DNA of 64,000 bases from Prochlorococcus marinus str. MIT 0919 (GTDB lineage: Bacteria > Cyanobacteriota > Cyanobacteriia > PCC-6307 > Cyanobiaceae), in assembly GCF_027359375.1 (NCBI RefSeq), contig NZ_CP114779.1:186001-250000 (forward strand). Direction: 5' to 3'. Shown piece by piece: positions 44,156 through 53,516 of this stretch. The notes under the pieces were generated by a model, which did no database searches, was not told where the DNA came from, and saw nothing but the letters and a program-made list of their open reading frames with translations. How positions within the stretch are numbered: the first letter of the stretch is position 1; each line of letters opens with the position of its first letter. Both the position numbers and the translations under genes were made by a program.

Positions 44156-45352
44156 GTGAGTGTTTTAATTGCAGGTGCCGGACCAGCAGGGTCTACTTTG
44201 GCAAATATCCTCTCGGATTTTGGTTTAAATGTAATACTTGTAGAACGATTAGATGATCCTGCGAAAAACGCTTTCTCTAGTGCTGCTATACCTATAAGTG
44301 CAGTTAATGAGAATCTAATTCCTCATAAAGCCATATCAAGTTATTGGTCAAATTGGCATATCTATGGACCAGATGCACAGTGCTTTCAGTGGAGTTCAGT
44401 TGACAACTTGGGAGTTGTCTTGGATTTCGCAAAATATAGACAATACTTATGGGAAAAAGCTGAACAATCTGGCGTAAATCTTCTTTTAGGGTGGAAAGTT
44501 TTAAAAGTTATTTCTTTTGAAAGTCATGCTTCTGTTTTTTTAGTTTCGAAAAATGGTGTTAAGAAAACGCTTAAAGTAAATATTGTTATTGATGCAACAG
44601 GCTATAAGCGCTCTCTACTTGGAGTAAATCACGACAAAAGAGATCAGCTTCTCGCTGGGAATGGAATAGAGTGGATACTACAATGTAGTAAACAAAGTTT
44701 TAAGAAATGGGGCTCAAGTCTTAGTTTTTTCATTGGTTCGCAATGGATTAAACATGGATATGGTTGGATATTCCCGATGTCAAATAATAGAATTAAAATA
44801 GGGGTTTGTCAGTTACCACCATATAACAATATGGGATCAAATTTATCTCAATTAAGAAGCTTATTAAAAGCCAACAGTCTTAATGATATGCCAATACTTG
44901 ATAAACATGGGGGAATAATTAGAAGTACTATTATGCGTTCTGAGGTTCACTTCCAGGGCCGAGTTTTGGGAGTTGGCGATGCGATTAGCACTTCAAATCT
45001 TTTAGGTGGAGAAGGCATTCGACATGCAATTACAAGTGCAAATATTTTGTCAAGAATATTAATTGACTTTTGCAAAGGGAATGAATTTAATAGTATCAAT
45101 GAATTTTATAAATTATCCAAATATCAGCATGACCTAAATAGAAAGTTTGGATGGCGTTGGATTATTTCGAACAAGATAGCCAAGAAAACTTGGTGGGGAC
45201 TATCTGATAAAAAAGCAGACAAGAGAATAATTAAAATCCTCCACGGACTTTATAAAAAAGCAAACGCGGAGGACATTAGTAATGTCTTATTTGAATATAA
45301 ATTTGGAAGGTTTGGCCTGCGGTTGATACCCTATTTATTTGGTTTGAGATAA
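44156..45352 (+). CDS. FAD-dependent oxidoreductase, geranylgeranyl-reductase-like
   Basis: 398 residues from a GTG. The Rossmann motif VLIAGAGPAGSTLANILSDF lies at the very start with VILVERLDDP as the second strand. A GD-type FAD motif (GRVLGVGDAISTSNLLGGEG) lies near residue 270. This is the layout of the geranylgeranyl reductase/lycopene cyclase-like group of flavoproteins. Its position 13 bases after dxs fits an isoprenoid or pigment role, but the substrate is unproven. It converges on psaK. Confidence 0.75.
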   Translation: MSVLIAGAGPAGSTLANILSDFGLNVILVERLDDPAKNAFSSAAIPISAVNENLIPHKAISSYWSNWHIYGPDAQCFQWSSVDNLGVVLDFAKYRQYLWEKAEQSGVNLLLGWKVLKVISFESHASVFLVSKNGVKKTLKVNIVIDATGYKRSLLGVNHDKRDQLLAGNGIEWILQCSKQSFKKWGSSLSFFIGSQWIKHGYGWIFPMSNNRIKIGVCQLPPYNNMGSNLSQLRSLLKANSLNDMPILDKHGGIIRSTIMRSEVHFQGRVLGVGDAISTSNLLGGEGIRHAITSANILSRILIDFCKGNEFNSINEFYKLSKYQHDLNRKFGWRWIISNKIAKKTWWGLSDKKADKRIIKILHGLYKKANAEDISNVLFEYKFGRFGLRLIPYLFGLR

Positions 45353-45371
45353 AAAATAGGGGTATTTCAAC

Positions 45372-45632
45372 TTATAAGACACCCCTCGCTGCCAGCCCTA
45401 GGATTGAGCCTATCCCTAATAAATGTCCTAAGCAGTTTGCTGCAACTACAGAGGCATGACTCAATCCACCAAAGTATTTTGAGTTTGGTAGTTCAAAGCC
45501 TTCATTAGGCTTTGCGATGTTGGCCCTGGCAATTGCATATGCCAGAACATTACAGAGGATCATTACTACAGCACACTTAGGAGACCAATGAAAAGTCACG
45601 GGATCTGCTGTAGCTAATAAGGTTGTGATCAT
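45372..45632 (-). CDS. psaK: Photosystem I reaction centre subunit PsaK
   Basis: 86 residues with two membrane spans (CAVVMILCNVLAYAIARANI and the C-terminal LGHLLGIGSILGLAARGVL). FGGLSHASVVAANCLGHLLG is a hallmark of PsaK. It sits at the edge of photosystem I and helps antenna docking. A short leader precedes WSPKCAVV. A weak 6-bp dyad (45358-45386) overlaps its C-terminal codons and may help end transcription. Confidence 0.93.
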   Translation of the reverse strand: MITTLLATADPVTFHWSPKCAVVMILCNVLAYAIARANIAKPNEGFELPNSKYFGGLSHASVVAANCLGHLLGIGSILGLAARGVL

Positions 45633-45710
45633 TACACATTTAAATCACCATACATATTCTCGTCGATAAAGCGCATTTGACCACAAACTAGTCCTAGCTC
45701 TTAAGAGTTT

Positions 45711-46037
45711 TCAACTCTTTTCATTAAGTAGCTTAAAAAATCCAAGCACTACTAAGCCATCGCTTATGGCTAAGAAAAGTTCTGCGCCCCCATGCAATGG
45801 GTCTACATTTGATAAATCTTGGTTGTAAAGTGTTTTAGCAAAAACAGAGCATATTATAGAAACCAAAACGAATAACAGAGTTAGTTTAAATCCCAGCAAT
45901 GAAGTTTTTGGGATTAAAGAGCCTTGTTGTGCCCAGTACAGAAATGCCAAGTAAGGTATTAAGGAAATAACGAAGAAAGGACCTGGATCTATTGATTCAA
46001 ATGATGTGAAAATAGATAAGGAATCAAGAAAGTTCAT
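45711..46037 (-). CDS. DUF3593 family membrane protein
   Basis: 108 residues from ATG 46037; the longer frame to 46088 is unlikely because the shorter start gives a 4-base overlap with the preceding gene. FFVISLIPYLAFLYWAQQGS is the conserved start of DUF3593. Two more spans follow (LLFVLVSIICSVFAKTLY and the C-terminal LVVLGFFKLL). It pairs with the DUF2499 gene; the two are often adjacent in cyanobacteria as I recall. Function unknown. Confidence 0.8.
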   Translation of the reverse strand: MNFLDSLSIFTSFESIDPGPFFVISLIPYLAFLYWAQQGSLIPKTSLLGFKLTLLFVLVSIICSVFAKTLYNQDLSNVDPLHGGAELFLAISDGLVVLGFFKLLNEKS

Positions 46038-46336
46038 GCCTTCTTCTTCTCGGTACGCAAAAGATGTAATGCTGCAATAGCAAGGCATATATTCCCCAGT
46101 GTGGTAAGTATTGCCTGTATTACAACTAAGCCAATAAGTTTTTCAGAATTGTCATATATATGCCATGTAATTGCGGCCATGGCACTGGCTAAATTTGGGA
46201 GCATTGCTATAGCAAGCCAATTGTATGCTTTGATTTTTGTTTTTTCAGCAACTTTTGAAATCAGAAAAATTGCTAATGTCCATTCTATAAGTGTTGCCAT
46301 ATGTATTACCCAAGTTCCTAGTGATAATGAATGCAT
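46034..46336 (-). CDS. DUF2499 family membrane protein
   Basis: 100 residues with three or so membrane spans. The N-terminus (MHSLSLGTWVIHMATLIEWT) matches DUF2499, and AMAAITWHIYDNSEKL is also characteristic. The stop overlaps the DUF3593 start by 4 bases, so the two are translated together and may form one complex. Plant chloroplast homologues are known for both families. Function unknown to me. Confidence 0.82.
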   Translation of the reverse strand: MHSLSLGTWVIHMATLIEWTLAIFLISKVAEKTKIKAYNWLAIAMLPNLASAMAAITWHIYDNSEKLIGLVVIQAILTTLGNICLAIAALHLLRTEKKKA

Positions 46337-46339
46337 AGC

Positions 46340-46891
46340 TTATTTCTCTAACTCTATTAATTTTTTATATACTTCTTGAGGATGCTTAGATGGAATAACT
46401 CCCAGCCATTTATATTTTATATTTCCATCTGGATCTATAAGAAATGTATTCCTCTTGCTATAGGGAGGGTTCCAAGAACCATATTTCTCACTAACTTTTC
46501 CATCCTCATCTGTTAAAAGAACTATTGATAGACTTTCTTTTGAGCAGAATGACTCATGTTCATTTACCTGATCATTGCTTATGCCTATTACTGTTGTATT
46601 CCTATTGATAAAATTTTTATTTAACTTGTCAAAACCTTTTGCTTCAATTGTACATCCATTCGTAAAGTCTTTTGGATAAAAATATAGAACAACCCATGTA
46701 TTAGATAAATCCGAAAGTTTCCATAAATTCTTTTCTGGAAATTGGGATGAATACCCTTCCAGTATAAATTCAGGGGCTTTATTACCTATATCTGGAGTTA
46801 TATTCTCAACGGCATATATTGAATTAGAAAATATTAGAAAAACAATTAAACTAGCTATTAATCTAAAAAAAAACCTATTTAAAAAATTCAT
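46340..46891 (-). CDS. Peroxiredoxin, PrxQ/Bcp-like, with signal peptide
   Basis: 183 residues. A hydrophobic N-terminus (LIASLIVFLIFSNSIYAVEN) looks like a signal peptide, so it acts in the periplasm or lumen. The thioredoxin fold is clear: APEFILEGYSSQ, then VVLYFYPKDFTNGCTIEAKG with peroxidatic Cys ~80, and IGISNDQVNEHESFC. The resolving Cys usually a few residues after the first (CxxxxC) is absent; Cys ~116 could serve instead. Detoxifies hydroperoxides. It lies 3 bases before the DUF2499 gene. Confidence 0.85.
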   Translation of the reverse strand: MNFLNRFFFRLIASLIVFLIFSNSIYAVENITPDIGNKAPEFILEGYSSQFPEKNLWKLSDLSNTWVVLYFYPKDFTNGCTIEAKGFDKLNKNFINRNTTVIGISNDQVNEHESFCSKESLSIVLLTDEDGKVSEKYGSWNPPYSKRNTFLIDPDGNIKYKWLGVIPSKHPQEVYKKLIELEK

Positions 46892-46914
46892 TTAAGTATA
46901 ATATAACTATAGCC

Positions 46915-47151
46915 TTAAATTTTATTTAGATTAATACCCTTTGACTTGGCATATGCATCTAGGCCTTTTTTTTGAATTGATTTGAGTGTTCTAGTAGTTA
47001 TGCGCACAGTTATCCATTTTTTTCCTTCCTCCCACCAAAGCCTTCTATTTTGAAGGTTGGCTTGCTGTAATTTCTTTGTTCTGATATGGGAATGACTTAC
47101 AGCCATTCCATTATTAGCCCTGGTACCAGACAGATCACATACTCTTGACAT
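46915..47151 (-). CDS. rpmB: 50S ribosomal protein L28
   Basis: 78 residues, standard length. [20 protein letters not shown] at the start, [20 protein letters not shown] in the middle and [19 protein letters not shown] near the end are family hallmarks. It binds the large ribosomal subunit near the E site. It lies between htpG and the peroxiredoxin gene on the same strand. Confidence 0.96.
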   Translation of the reverse strand: MSRVCDLSGTRANNGMAVSHSHIRTKKLQQANLQNRRLWWEEGKKWITVRITTRTLKSIQKKGLDAYAKSKGINLNKI

Positions 47152-47208
47152 TTAGTTCTTCCGAGTAGGGTATTTGTATAGAAAATATGATAACAAATAA
47201 TCAGTAGT

Positions 47209-49104
47209 TCAAGTTGCTTTGGAAATCAGCTTGCCCATTATATTTGCGTTTCTAGCTTGAAACTCAGAAATTTCTTTAGGGCTAAGCCCACCTATGCTTA
47301 AACGTGCCATGTCATAGATGTGTTGAGCTATTTCCTCTGTAAGCTCTTCATTTTGTGACTTACCACTCTTTTCTACGATAATCCCAGTTGAATTTAGTTT
47401 TAGAAGGCCTTCTACTAAGGGGTGGTTTTTATTTACTAGTAGTACATGATATTCAGGAAGCCCTGGCAGTTTTTGCTCCATAAGAGCGCCTATATCATTG
47501 AGCCTTCTCATTTGCTCTGGCAATAGAATCATTCCAGGGATAGGGTTTTTACCTTTTAAAGACTGGACTTGAATAGTCACCTTCTCATTTTTTAAAGCGT
47601 TTTTAATTAACTCCTTAATATTTTCGGACTGACTCTCTCCGTCTTGGGTTTTTATTTCGGGATTCTTCTCAGTAATACTTTCATCAAGTTCTGAGTCGAC
47701 TCTTTGAAACTTAATTTCTTCGTTTTTACTTTCAAGCCATGGTATGAATTGAGAGTCTACTACCATTTCTGTTAGAAGCACTTCATTACCTTGATCTTTC
47801 CATAGAGCCAGTGCATTGGCTTGACCAATTTCATCTGTGCAATAAAGGATTCGTTTGCTTGAACTATCTTTGAGGCGATTGATGTAACTATTTAAAGTGG
47901 TAAAATTATCTTTTTCATTGTTTATGACTTCTTCATCTTTTTCTCCATGATATGTAGTTTTAAAAATTATAAGGTCTTTTACTTGTTCTGAAAACTTTTC
48001 ATCTTCCATAGCTCCTATTTTTATAAAGGGTGCTATAGAATCCCAAATATTTGAATAAAATTTGGGAGATGTTTCTTTTATATCTTTCAATTTAGAGGCA
48101 ATTTTCTTTGCAACAAAATTTCCAATAGACCTTACTTTCCTGTCTGTTTGAAGAGCACTCCTGCTTACATTCAGGGGTATATCCGTTGAATCAATAACCC
48201 CTCTTAGTGGCAATAAATACCTAGGTACAACTTCTTTTATTGAATCACTTACATATACTTGGTTACTATAAAGCTTTATCTCACCTTGTTCCCAGTCTGC
48301 TCTGCCGGAAATTCTTGGAAAGAAAAGTATCCCTTGAAGATCATAAGGATAATCTGTGTTTAAATGAATCCATAAAAGAGGATCACCTTGAAATGGATAT
48401 AAGTATTTGTACAGTTCTATATAGTCTTCATCTTTAAGTTCACTAGGACTTTTTTTCCACGGAGGATCCATTTTGTTTATAACTTCTCCTTCTAGGCATA
48501 CTTCTACTGTCATAAAATCACAATATTTTTGAATAAGTGTTTTGATTCTTGAAGGTTCTATATATTCCAATTCGTCTTCCAACAAATAAAGGATTACATC
48601 TGTACCTGGTTTTTCCCTTTCTGCTTTTTCAAGAACAAAGGCTGGTGAACCATCACAAGCCCACTTAATAGCTTCATGGTCGGTATTTGCTGATTTAGTT
48701 ATTATCTCTACGTTTTTCGCAACCATAAAACTAGAGTAAAAGCCAAGTCCAAAGTGTCCAATAATACCTTCATCATTTTGCTTATATTTTTCCAGGAATT
48801 CCTCAGCACTTGAAAAGGCAACTTGATTAATATACTTCTTAACTTCATCTGAGCTCATTCCAATACCATTGTCTGAGAATGTTAATGTCTTCTTTTCTCT
48901 ATCAATAGTAATATTTATTTTACCTTGATCACCTTCTTCGCAGTCACCAGCTATAGAAGCCATACGTCTTTTGTTTATAGCATCAACGCTATTACTAACT
49001 AGCTCTCTTAAGAATATCTCATGATCTGAATATACAGCCTTTTTGATAATGGGGAATATATTTTCTGTATGAATTTGAATGCGACCTTCTTCAATTAAGG
49101 ACAT
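47209..49104 (-). CDS. htpG: Molecular chaperone HtpG (Hsp90)
   Basis: 631 residues. The GHKL ATP-binding domain shows FLRELVSNSVDAINKRR, TFSDNGIGMSSDEV and GHFGLGFYSSFMVA. The middle and dimerisation domains follow, with VSRSALQTDRKVRSIGNFVA near residue 320 and an acidic stretch near 480. It is an ATP-dependent chaperone of the cytoplasm. The end ARLSIGGLSPKEISEFQA is typical. It lies 57 bases upstream of rpmB. Confidence 0.96.
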   Translation of the reverse strand: MSLIEEGRIQIHTENIFPIIKKAVYSDHEIFLRELVSNSVDAINKRRMASIAGDCEEGDQGKINITIDREKKTLTFSDNGIGMSSDEVKKYINQVAFSSAEEFLEKYKQNDEGIIGHFGLGFYSSFMVAKNVEIITKSANTDHEAIKWACDGSPAFVLEKAEREKPGTDVILYLLEDELEYIEPSRIKTLIQKYCDFMTVEVCLEGEVINKMDPPWKKSPSELKDEDYIELYKYLYPFQGDPLLWIHLNTDYPYDLQGILFFPRISGRADWEQGEIKLYSNQVYVSDSIKEVVPRYLLPLRGVIDSTDIPLNVSRSALQTDRKVRSIGNFVAKKIASKLKDIKETSPKFYSNIWDSIAPFIKIGAMEDEKFSEQVKDLIIFKTTYHGEKDEEVINNEKDNFTTLNSYINRLKDSSSKRILYCTDEIGQANALALWKDQGNEVLLTEMVVDSQFIPWLESKNEEIKFQRVDSELDESITEKNPEIKTQDGESQSENIKELIKNALKNEKVTIQVQSLKGKNPIPGMILLPEQMRRLNDIGALMEQKLPGLPEYHVLLVNKNHPLVEGLLKLNSTGIIVEKSGKSQNEELTEEIAQHIYDMARLSIGGLSPKEISEFQARNANIMGKLISKAT

Positions 49105-49180
49105 AAAAAAACCTCTTATTTTCTGAATTTTAGTCGTTTTATTGACTTGTTGAATTTCACGATAGGAGTATTCACCGTAC

Positions 49181-49411
49181 CTAATTACCTTGGTTGCCTT
49201 GCAAATCTGGCCGTTCTTCTGATATTACTGCATCTTTGACTGGGCAAACTTCAAGGCATACCCCACAATCTATACAAGTACTAAATTCAATGAAATAGTA
49301 ATTTTTAGATTTAATGTTTTTACCAATTCCTTGTTTTATACAGGCTACTGGACATGCATTAACACATGTACCTTCCCCTTCGCAAATATCCTTAACTATA
49401 GTATGTGGCAT
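49181..49411 (-). CDS. Bacterial-type 2[4Fe-4S] ferredoxin
   Basis: 76 residues from ATG 49411 (MPHTIVKDICEGEGTC). The longer frame to 49429 would overlap hisZ. Eight cysteines form two cluster motifs: CEGEGTCVNACPVAC (C-x5-C-x3-C-x3-C) and CIDCGVCLEVC (C-x2-C-x2-C-x3-C). This is an electron carrier with two [4Fe-4S] clusters and a longer loop in the first motif, as in Thermus/Azotobacter-type ferredoxins. The partner is not evident. The next gene upstream is hisZ, 7 bases away. Confidence 0.85.
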   Translation of the reverse strand: MPHTIVKDICEGEGTCVNACPVACIKQGIGKNIKSKNYYFIEFSTCIDCGVCLEVCPVKDAVISEERPDLQGNQGN

Positions 49412-49418
49412 GTTTTGC

Positions 49419-50597
49419 TTAATTATCAATCCAGTAAAGTTTGTTGCAATCTCTTAGTTTTAGCAACTCTTTGGCTGTATTTTCGTTTTTACATGATTTA
49501 AGTTCAATAATGGCAATTTTACCCTCTAGATGAAACAAATGTTGAGACCGAAGCGCATCTTTTATATTCTTGGAGGGAGAATACGCTATAAGTATCTTTT
49601 CAGTCTTATTTTTAATTTGTTCACTCAATATATCTAACTCTTTTATTTTTTCAATTGAATAGCTGAAGCCAGCACCACTGTGTTCTTTATTGTTAGCATC
49701 AAATATCCTCACTAGTTCATCATACCTACCGCCTGATGCTATAACTTTTGGACAATTATTACCTTGGCATACTAATTGAAAAGTAATTCCATTATAAAGT
49801 TTATAATGTGGCATAAATGTAGGGTCTAATTGTATCTCTATGTTGCACGAATTACTCATTTGACTAATTATTTCAAAAAGGTAGCTTAACTCCTTAAAGG
49901 ATTTTTCTTCTCCATAAATATCTGTCAAATGCTTTATTACAAATTCAGGCTTTCCTCTTAGTTTTAATAGATCTTTAAGATGCTTTATATCTTTTTTATC
50001 TATGTCCAAGCTCTCAAGCTCTAATAAATTGAAACCTGTAAGTATATTTCTAATTTTATACTTAATATTTTCATTATAACGTTTAGTTATTATTTCTATT
50101 AAGGAAGTATGGCTTATCAGTAGTACAGGATTTACTGAATCTTTTAATTCTAGAACTTTTAGTGAATCCATCAATAGAGATAATAATTCGACCTCTATTT
50201 CCATACTTTGGTCGCCAAAAATTTCGACACCACTATGTAAGTTTTCATCTATCGAGACTTTCCCGTCACTCTCTTGCCTGCTTTTAAAGATTGTTCCAGA
50301 GGTCCAAAGTCTTAATGGTCTTGGCCTTTTAGCATATCTAGTTGCAGCTACTCTAGCAATGCTCGCTGTCATTTCAGGCCTTAAGCCCAATGGCTCATCA
50401 CCGACAATTTTTAGTACTTCTTTGCTTTTGATAGCTCCACCAGCAGTTAATGTTTTTAGAGTCTCAACCTTTGTTGGCGAAATTTCTTGATAACCCCATC
50501 TCTTATATACATCTGCAAGCTTTGATAACAGAAAATTGTTCTCCTCGACTTGTTGAGGATTTAGGTCCTTGCTACCAGAGACATTTTGTATTGGCAT
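49419..50597 (-). CDS. hisZ: ATP phosphoribosyltransferase regulatory subunit HisZ
   Basis: 392 residues, similar to histidyl-tRNA synthetase but without its anticodon-binding domain. LADVYKRWGYQEISPTKVET and GLRPEMTASIARVAATRYAK are class II aaRS motifs, and ASGGRYDELVRIF replaces the histidine-specific motif. HisZ partners with a short HisG in the first step of histidine synthesis. A hisS assignment is less likely given the missing C-terminal domain. Same strand as the ferredoxin. Confidence 0.85.
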   Translation of the reverse strand: MPIQNVSGSKDLNPQQVEENNFLLSKLADVYKRWGYQEISPTKVETLKTLTAGGAIKSKEVLKIVGDEPLGLRPEMTASIARVAATRYAKRPRPLRLWTSGTIFKSRQESDGKVSIDENLHSGVEIFGDQSMEIEVELLSLLMDSLKVLELKDSVNPVLLISHTSLIEIITKRYNENIKYKIRNILTGFNLLELESLDIDKKDIKHLKDLLKLRGKPEFVIKHLTDIYGEEKSFKELSYLFEIISQMSNSCNIEIQLDPTFMPHYKLYNGITFQLVCQGNNCPKVIASGGRYDELVRIFDANNKEHSGAGFSYSIEKIKELDILSEQIKNKTEKILIAYSPSKNIKDALRSQHLFHLEGKIAIIELKSCKNENTAKELLKLRDCNKLYWIDN

Positions 50598-50623
50598 AAA
50601 CTTCTTAGAAATGAATGATTAGT

Positions 50624-51499
50624 TTATTTTGGGTTGTTTTGAGTATATGACTTCTCATCAAATGGCCTTATCTTCAAAAGTTCTTGAATTAACTCTTTCT
50701 CGATTAATCGATTACTAGCTAGTACTCTTCCATTGTTAAGGTCAAACTGATTTGATTTGTAGTCACTAATTTTGCCATCAGCTAATTCAACAATTGGAAC
50801 GCCAGCAGCTATATCCCATTTTGATAAACCCCTTTCCCAGTAACCATCTAATCTTCCACTAGCCACAAACGCCATGTCTACTGCTGCTGCGCCGCCTCTT
50901 CTAACACCTCTTGTTTTATGAGTCATCCAGCAAAATTCCGCATAGTTGTTATCTACAACTGATTGTCTGTCATAAGCGAATCCAGTCACTAAAAGTGAAT
51001 CAATTAATGAAGTTGTTTCTGAAACCCTAAGTTGTTTGTTGTTGCAAAAAGAACCTAAAGTGGGGCAAGCTGAGTAAAGCTCTTTTAAAAATGGAACATT
51101 AATTGCTCCAAGTATAGGTAGATCATTGAAAACTAGACCTATTGATGTAGCAAAAAATGGATAACCATGAGCAAAGTTAGTAGTTCCATCAAGTGGGTCT
51201 ATACACCACATTAAATCTTTTTTTTTACCACTTAATCCACTCTCTTCAGCCAGAATACCTATTTCAGAAGTTGCATCACTTAGTAGTTTTATTACTTCTT
51301 CTTCTGCTTCTATATCTGCATTAGTAACAAGGTCTCCAATTCTCCCTTTGGTTTTTATGGTATTTATATCACCGTAATACCTCATTAATATTTCTCCTCC
51401 TTTTATAGCTGCTTTTTTAGCTATCTCAGTTAAAAAGAGTAAGTCAGACTCTTTGAGACCTGACTTTTCAAAAGCTTTTATGCAAATAAGTTTTTCCAT
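50624..51499 (-). CDS. Inositol monophosphatase family protein
   Basis: 291 residues. The metal-binding motifs are clear: LVTNADIEAEEEVIKLLSDA, ILAEESGLSG, WCIDPLDGTTNFAHGYPFFA (DPLDGTTN) and later YWERGLSKWDIAAGVPIVEL. It hydrolyses a phosphate monoester; inositol-1-phosphate, histidinol-phosphate or a related compound are possible. Its position next to hisZ makes a histidinol-phosphatase role conceivable, but this is only context. About 25 bases upstream of hisZ. Confidence 0.88.
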   Translation of the reverse strand: MEKLICIKAFEKSGLKESDLLFLTEIAKKAAIKGGEILMRYYGDINTIKTKGRIGDLVTNADIEAEEEVIKLLSDATSEIGILAEESGLSGKKKDLMWCIDPLDGTTNFAHGYPFFATSIGLVFNDLPILGAINVPFLKELYSACPTLGSFCNNKQLRVSETTSLIDSLLVTGFAYDRQSVVDNNYAEFCWMTHKTRGVRRGGAAAVDMAFVASGRLDGYWERGLSKWDIAAGVPIVELADGKISDYKSNQFDLNNGRVLASNRLIEKELIQELLKIRPFDEKSYTQNNPK

Positions 51500-51607
51500 T
51501 TGCTATATGAAATTTAGGTATGTTTTCATTATCCGATTATTTGGTTATTTATATTTAACTTTATTCTAACTCCCTGCTAGATTCATAAAACTCATAAGAG
51601 ATTTCTT

Positions 51608-51694
51608 GGAGAGATGGCCGAGTGGTCGAAGGCGCAGCACTGGAAATGCTGTATAGGGGCAACTCTATCGAGGGTTCGAATCCCTCTCTCTCCG
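51608..51694 (+). tRNA. tRNA-Ser (GGA anticodon)
   Basis: 87 bases. The 7-bp acceptor stem GGAGAGA pairs with TCTCTCC, with G at the discriminator. The anticodon loop CTGGAAA holds GGA, which reads UCC/UCU serine codons. A long variable arm, typical of class II tRNAs, lies before the T loop TTCGAAT. No CCA is encoded. It is divergent from the inositol-monophosphatase gene. Confidence 0.97.
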
Positions 51695-51756
51695 TTATTT
51701 TTTTCATTTCTAAAGGGATAACTATTTATTTTTAACCTTCATGTTAGTGAAGGTCT

Positions 51757-52569
51757 CTACCCAAATCTTCCAGAAACATAATCTTGAGTAAGTTTCTGTG
51801 AAGGACATTTGAATATAGTTTCAGTTTCATTGAACTCTACAAGATAGCCAACTTTTCCACCTAAAGAGTTTTCTATTTCTTCAGCATTATAAAAAGCAGT
51901 CATGTCACTTACTCTTAATGCTTGTTGCATATTGTGGGTGACAATTACTATCGTATAACTTTTTTTAAGTTCATGAATTGTTTCCTCAATTTTCAAAGTT
52001 GATATAGGGTCAAGTGCAGAACATGGTTCGTCCATAAGTATTACTTCTGGTTCAATTGCAATTGTTCTAGCTATACATAATCTTTGTTGTTGGCCACCAG
52101 ACAATGAGCACCCACTTTCACTTAGTTTATCTTTACACTCATCCCAAACAGCAGCTTTACGAAGAGAGCTCTCAACCAGTTCATCCATATTCCCTGTGTA
52201 TCCATTGATCCTTGCACCAAATGCAATATTTTCATAGATACTTTTTGGAAATGGGTTTGGTTGCTGGAAAACCATACCAATCTTTCTTCTAACTTCAACA
52301 GGGTCAATATTTTTATCATAAATATCTATACCTTCAAAAAGAACTCGACCTTTTAAGGAACATCCTTGTATTAAATCATTCATTCTATTCATGGCTCTAA
52401 GAACAGTAGACTTTCCACAGCCTGAAGGGCCAATTAGAGCAGTTACCTTTGCTTTAGGAATGTCAAAGAAAACGTTCCTTACAGCATCAAATTCTCCATA
52501 ACTTATAGTTACATTTTGAAATGAGATTGAGATCCCCTTATTCTTTTTTTTATTTACTTGGGATTTCAT
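51757..52569 (-). CDS. pstB: Phosphate ABC transporter ATP-binding protein PstB
   Basis: 270 residues. Walker [11 protein letters not shown]-loop [11 protein letters not shown], signature LSGGQQQR and Walker [13 protein letters not shown] are present. [20 protein letters not shown] opens the domain. It energises phosphate uptake through PstCA. It is last in the pstC-pstA-pstB operon, 38 bases after pstA. The gap to the tRNA is about 60 bases. Confidence 0.96.
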   Translation of the reverse strand: MKSQVNKKKNKGISISFQNVTISYGEFDAVRNVFFDIPKAKVTALIGPSGCGKSTVLRAMNRMNDLIQGCSLKGRVLFEGIDIYDKNIDPVEVRRKIGMVFQQPNPFPKSIYENIAFGARINGYTGNMDELVESSLRKAAVWDECKDKLSESGCSLSGGQQQRLCIARTIAIEPEVILMDEPCSALDPISTLKIEETIHELKKSYTIVIVTHNMQQALRVSDMTAFYNAEEIENSLGGKVGYLVEFNETETIFKCPSQKLTQDYVSGRFG

Positions 52570-52607
52570 CTAGTTACATACTTCATTAGTTTTATTTTAG
52601 GAATAAG

Positions 52608-53501
52608 TTAGTTTTTTGCAGCAATACTACTTATCCATCTTGAAAGTAAGTTAATTCCTAGCAATATTATAACAAGTACAAATGAAGCAGCCCATGCTAA
52701 ATCATTTTGGGCTTTATAAGGTTCCAGCGCAAAGTTATATATAAGAACTGATAATGAGCTCATTTCATATAGAATATCTTGAATACCAGTTATATGATAG
52801 TAAGAAAATAAAGCAGTAAAGATTAATGGAGCAGTTTCTCCTGCTGCTCTAGCTATTCCAAGAACAATACCTGTGCTAATTGATCTAAATGCACTTGGCA
52901 ATGTTACCCTTATGATAGTTGTAAACATTGATGCACCCAATCCTAATGAACCTCTCCTAAGGTCATCTGGAACAAGTTTTAGGGCCTCATCTGTTGTTTT
53001 AATTACTGTAGGAAGCATAAGTATTGAAAGAGCAATTCCCCCTGCAACCCCGCTAAACATACTTCCAAATAGTATTTTGGTAACAACTATTAGTGCGTAT
53101 ATAAACACCCCTGCAATTATAGAAGGTATACCTGATAAAACGTTTGTACCAAATCTTATGAATTTTGAAAAAATACCTTCTTTCGCATATTCAGCAAGAT
53201 AAATACCACCACCTACTCCTATTGGTATTGCAATTAGAGAAGCAATCCCTGTAATTATTACTGTTCCTACTATTGCATTACCAATACCACCTGCTGTAGT
53301 TAAGTCATCGCCAGGTGGCTGTGGCTCTAGCACTAATAAATCAAGACTAATAATAGATAATCCTTTTATTGCAACATAGAATAGAACCAGAATTAATGGA
53401 AGTATTGCTATTGACGCAAACATAAATGCTAATATCGTAAACAATCTATTAGTTATATTGCGTTTAAGTCCTGGTTTGAATGTTAGGTCTTTATTCATCA
53501 T
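52608..53501 (-). CDS. pstA: Phosphate ABC transporter permease PstA
   Basis: 297 residues with six membrane spans. The permease EAA-type loop is DDLRRGSLGLGASMFTTIIR, and RVTLPSAFRSISTGIVLGIA follows. GIGNAIVGTVIITGIASLIA lies in the first third. It forms the phosphate channel with PstC. It lies 15 bases after pstC. An alternative start at the second Met is possible. Confidence 0.95.
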   Translation of the reverse strand: MMNKDLTFKPGLKRNITNRLFTILAFMFASIAILPLILVLFYVAIKGLSIISLDLLVLEPQPPGDDLTTAGGIGNAIVGTVIITGIASLIAIPIGVGGGIYLAEYAKEGIFSKFIRFGTNVLSGIPSIIAGVFIYALIVVTKILFGSMFSGVAGGIALSILMLPTVIKTTDEALKLVPDDLRRGSLGLGASMFTTIIRVTLPSAFRSISTGIVLGIARAAGETAPLIFTALFSYYHITGIQDILYEMSSLSVLIYNFALEPYKAQNDLAWAASFVLVIILLGINLLSRWISSIAAKN

Positions 53502-53516
53502 TATAGAATTAATTGA

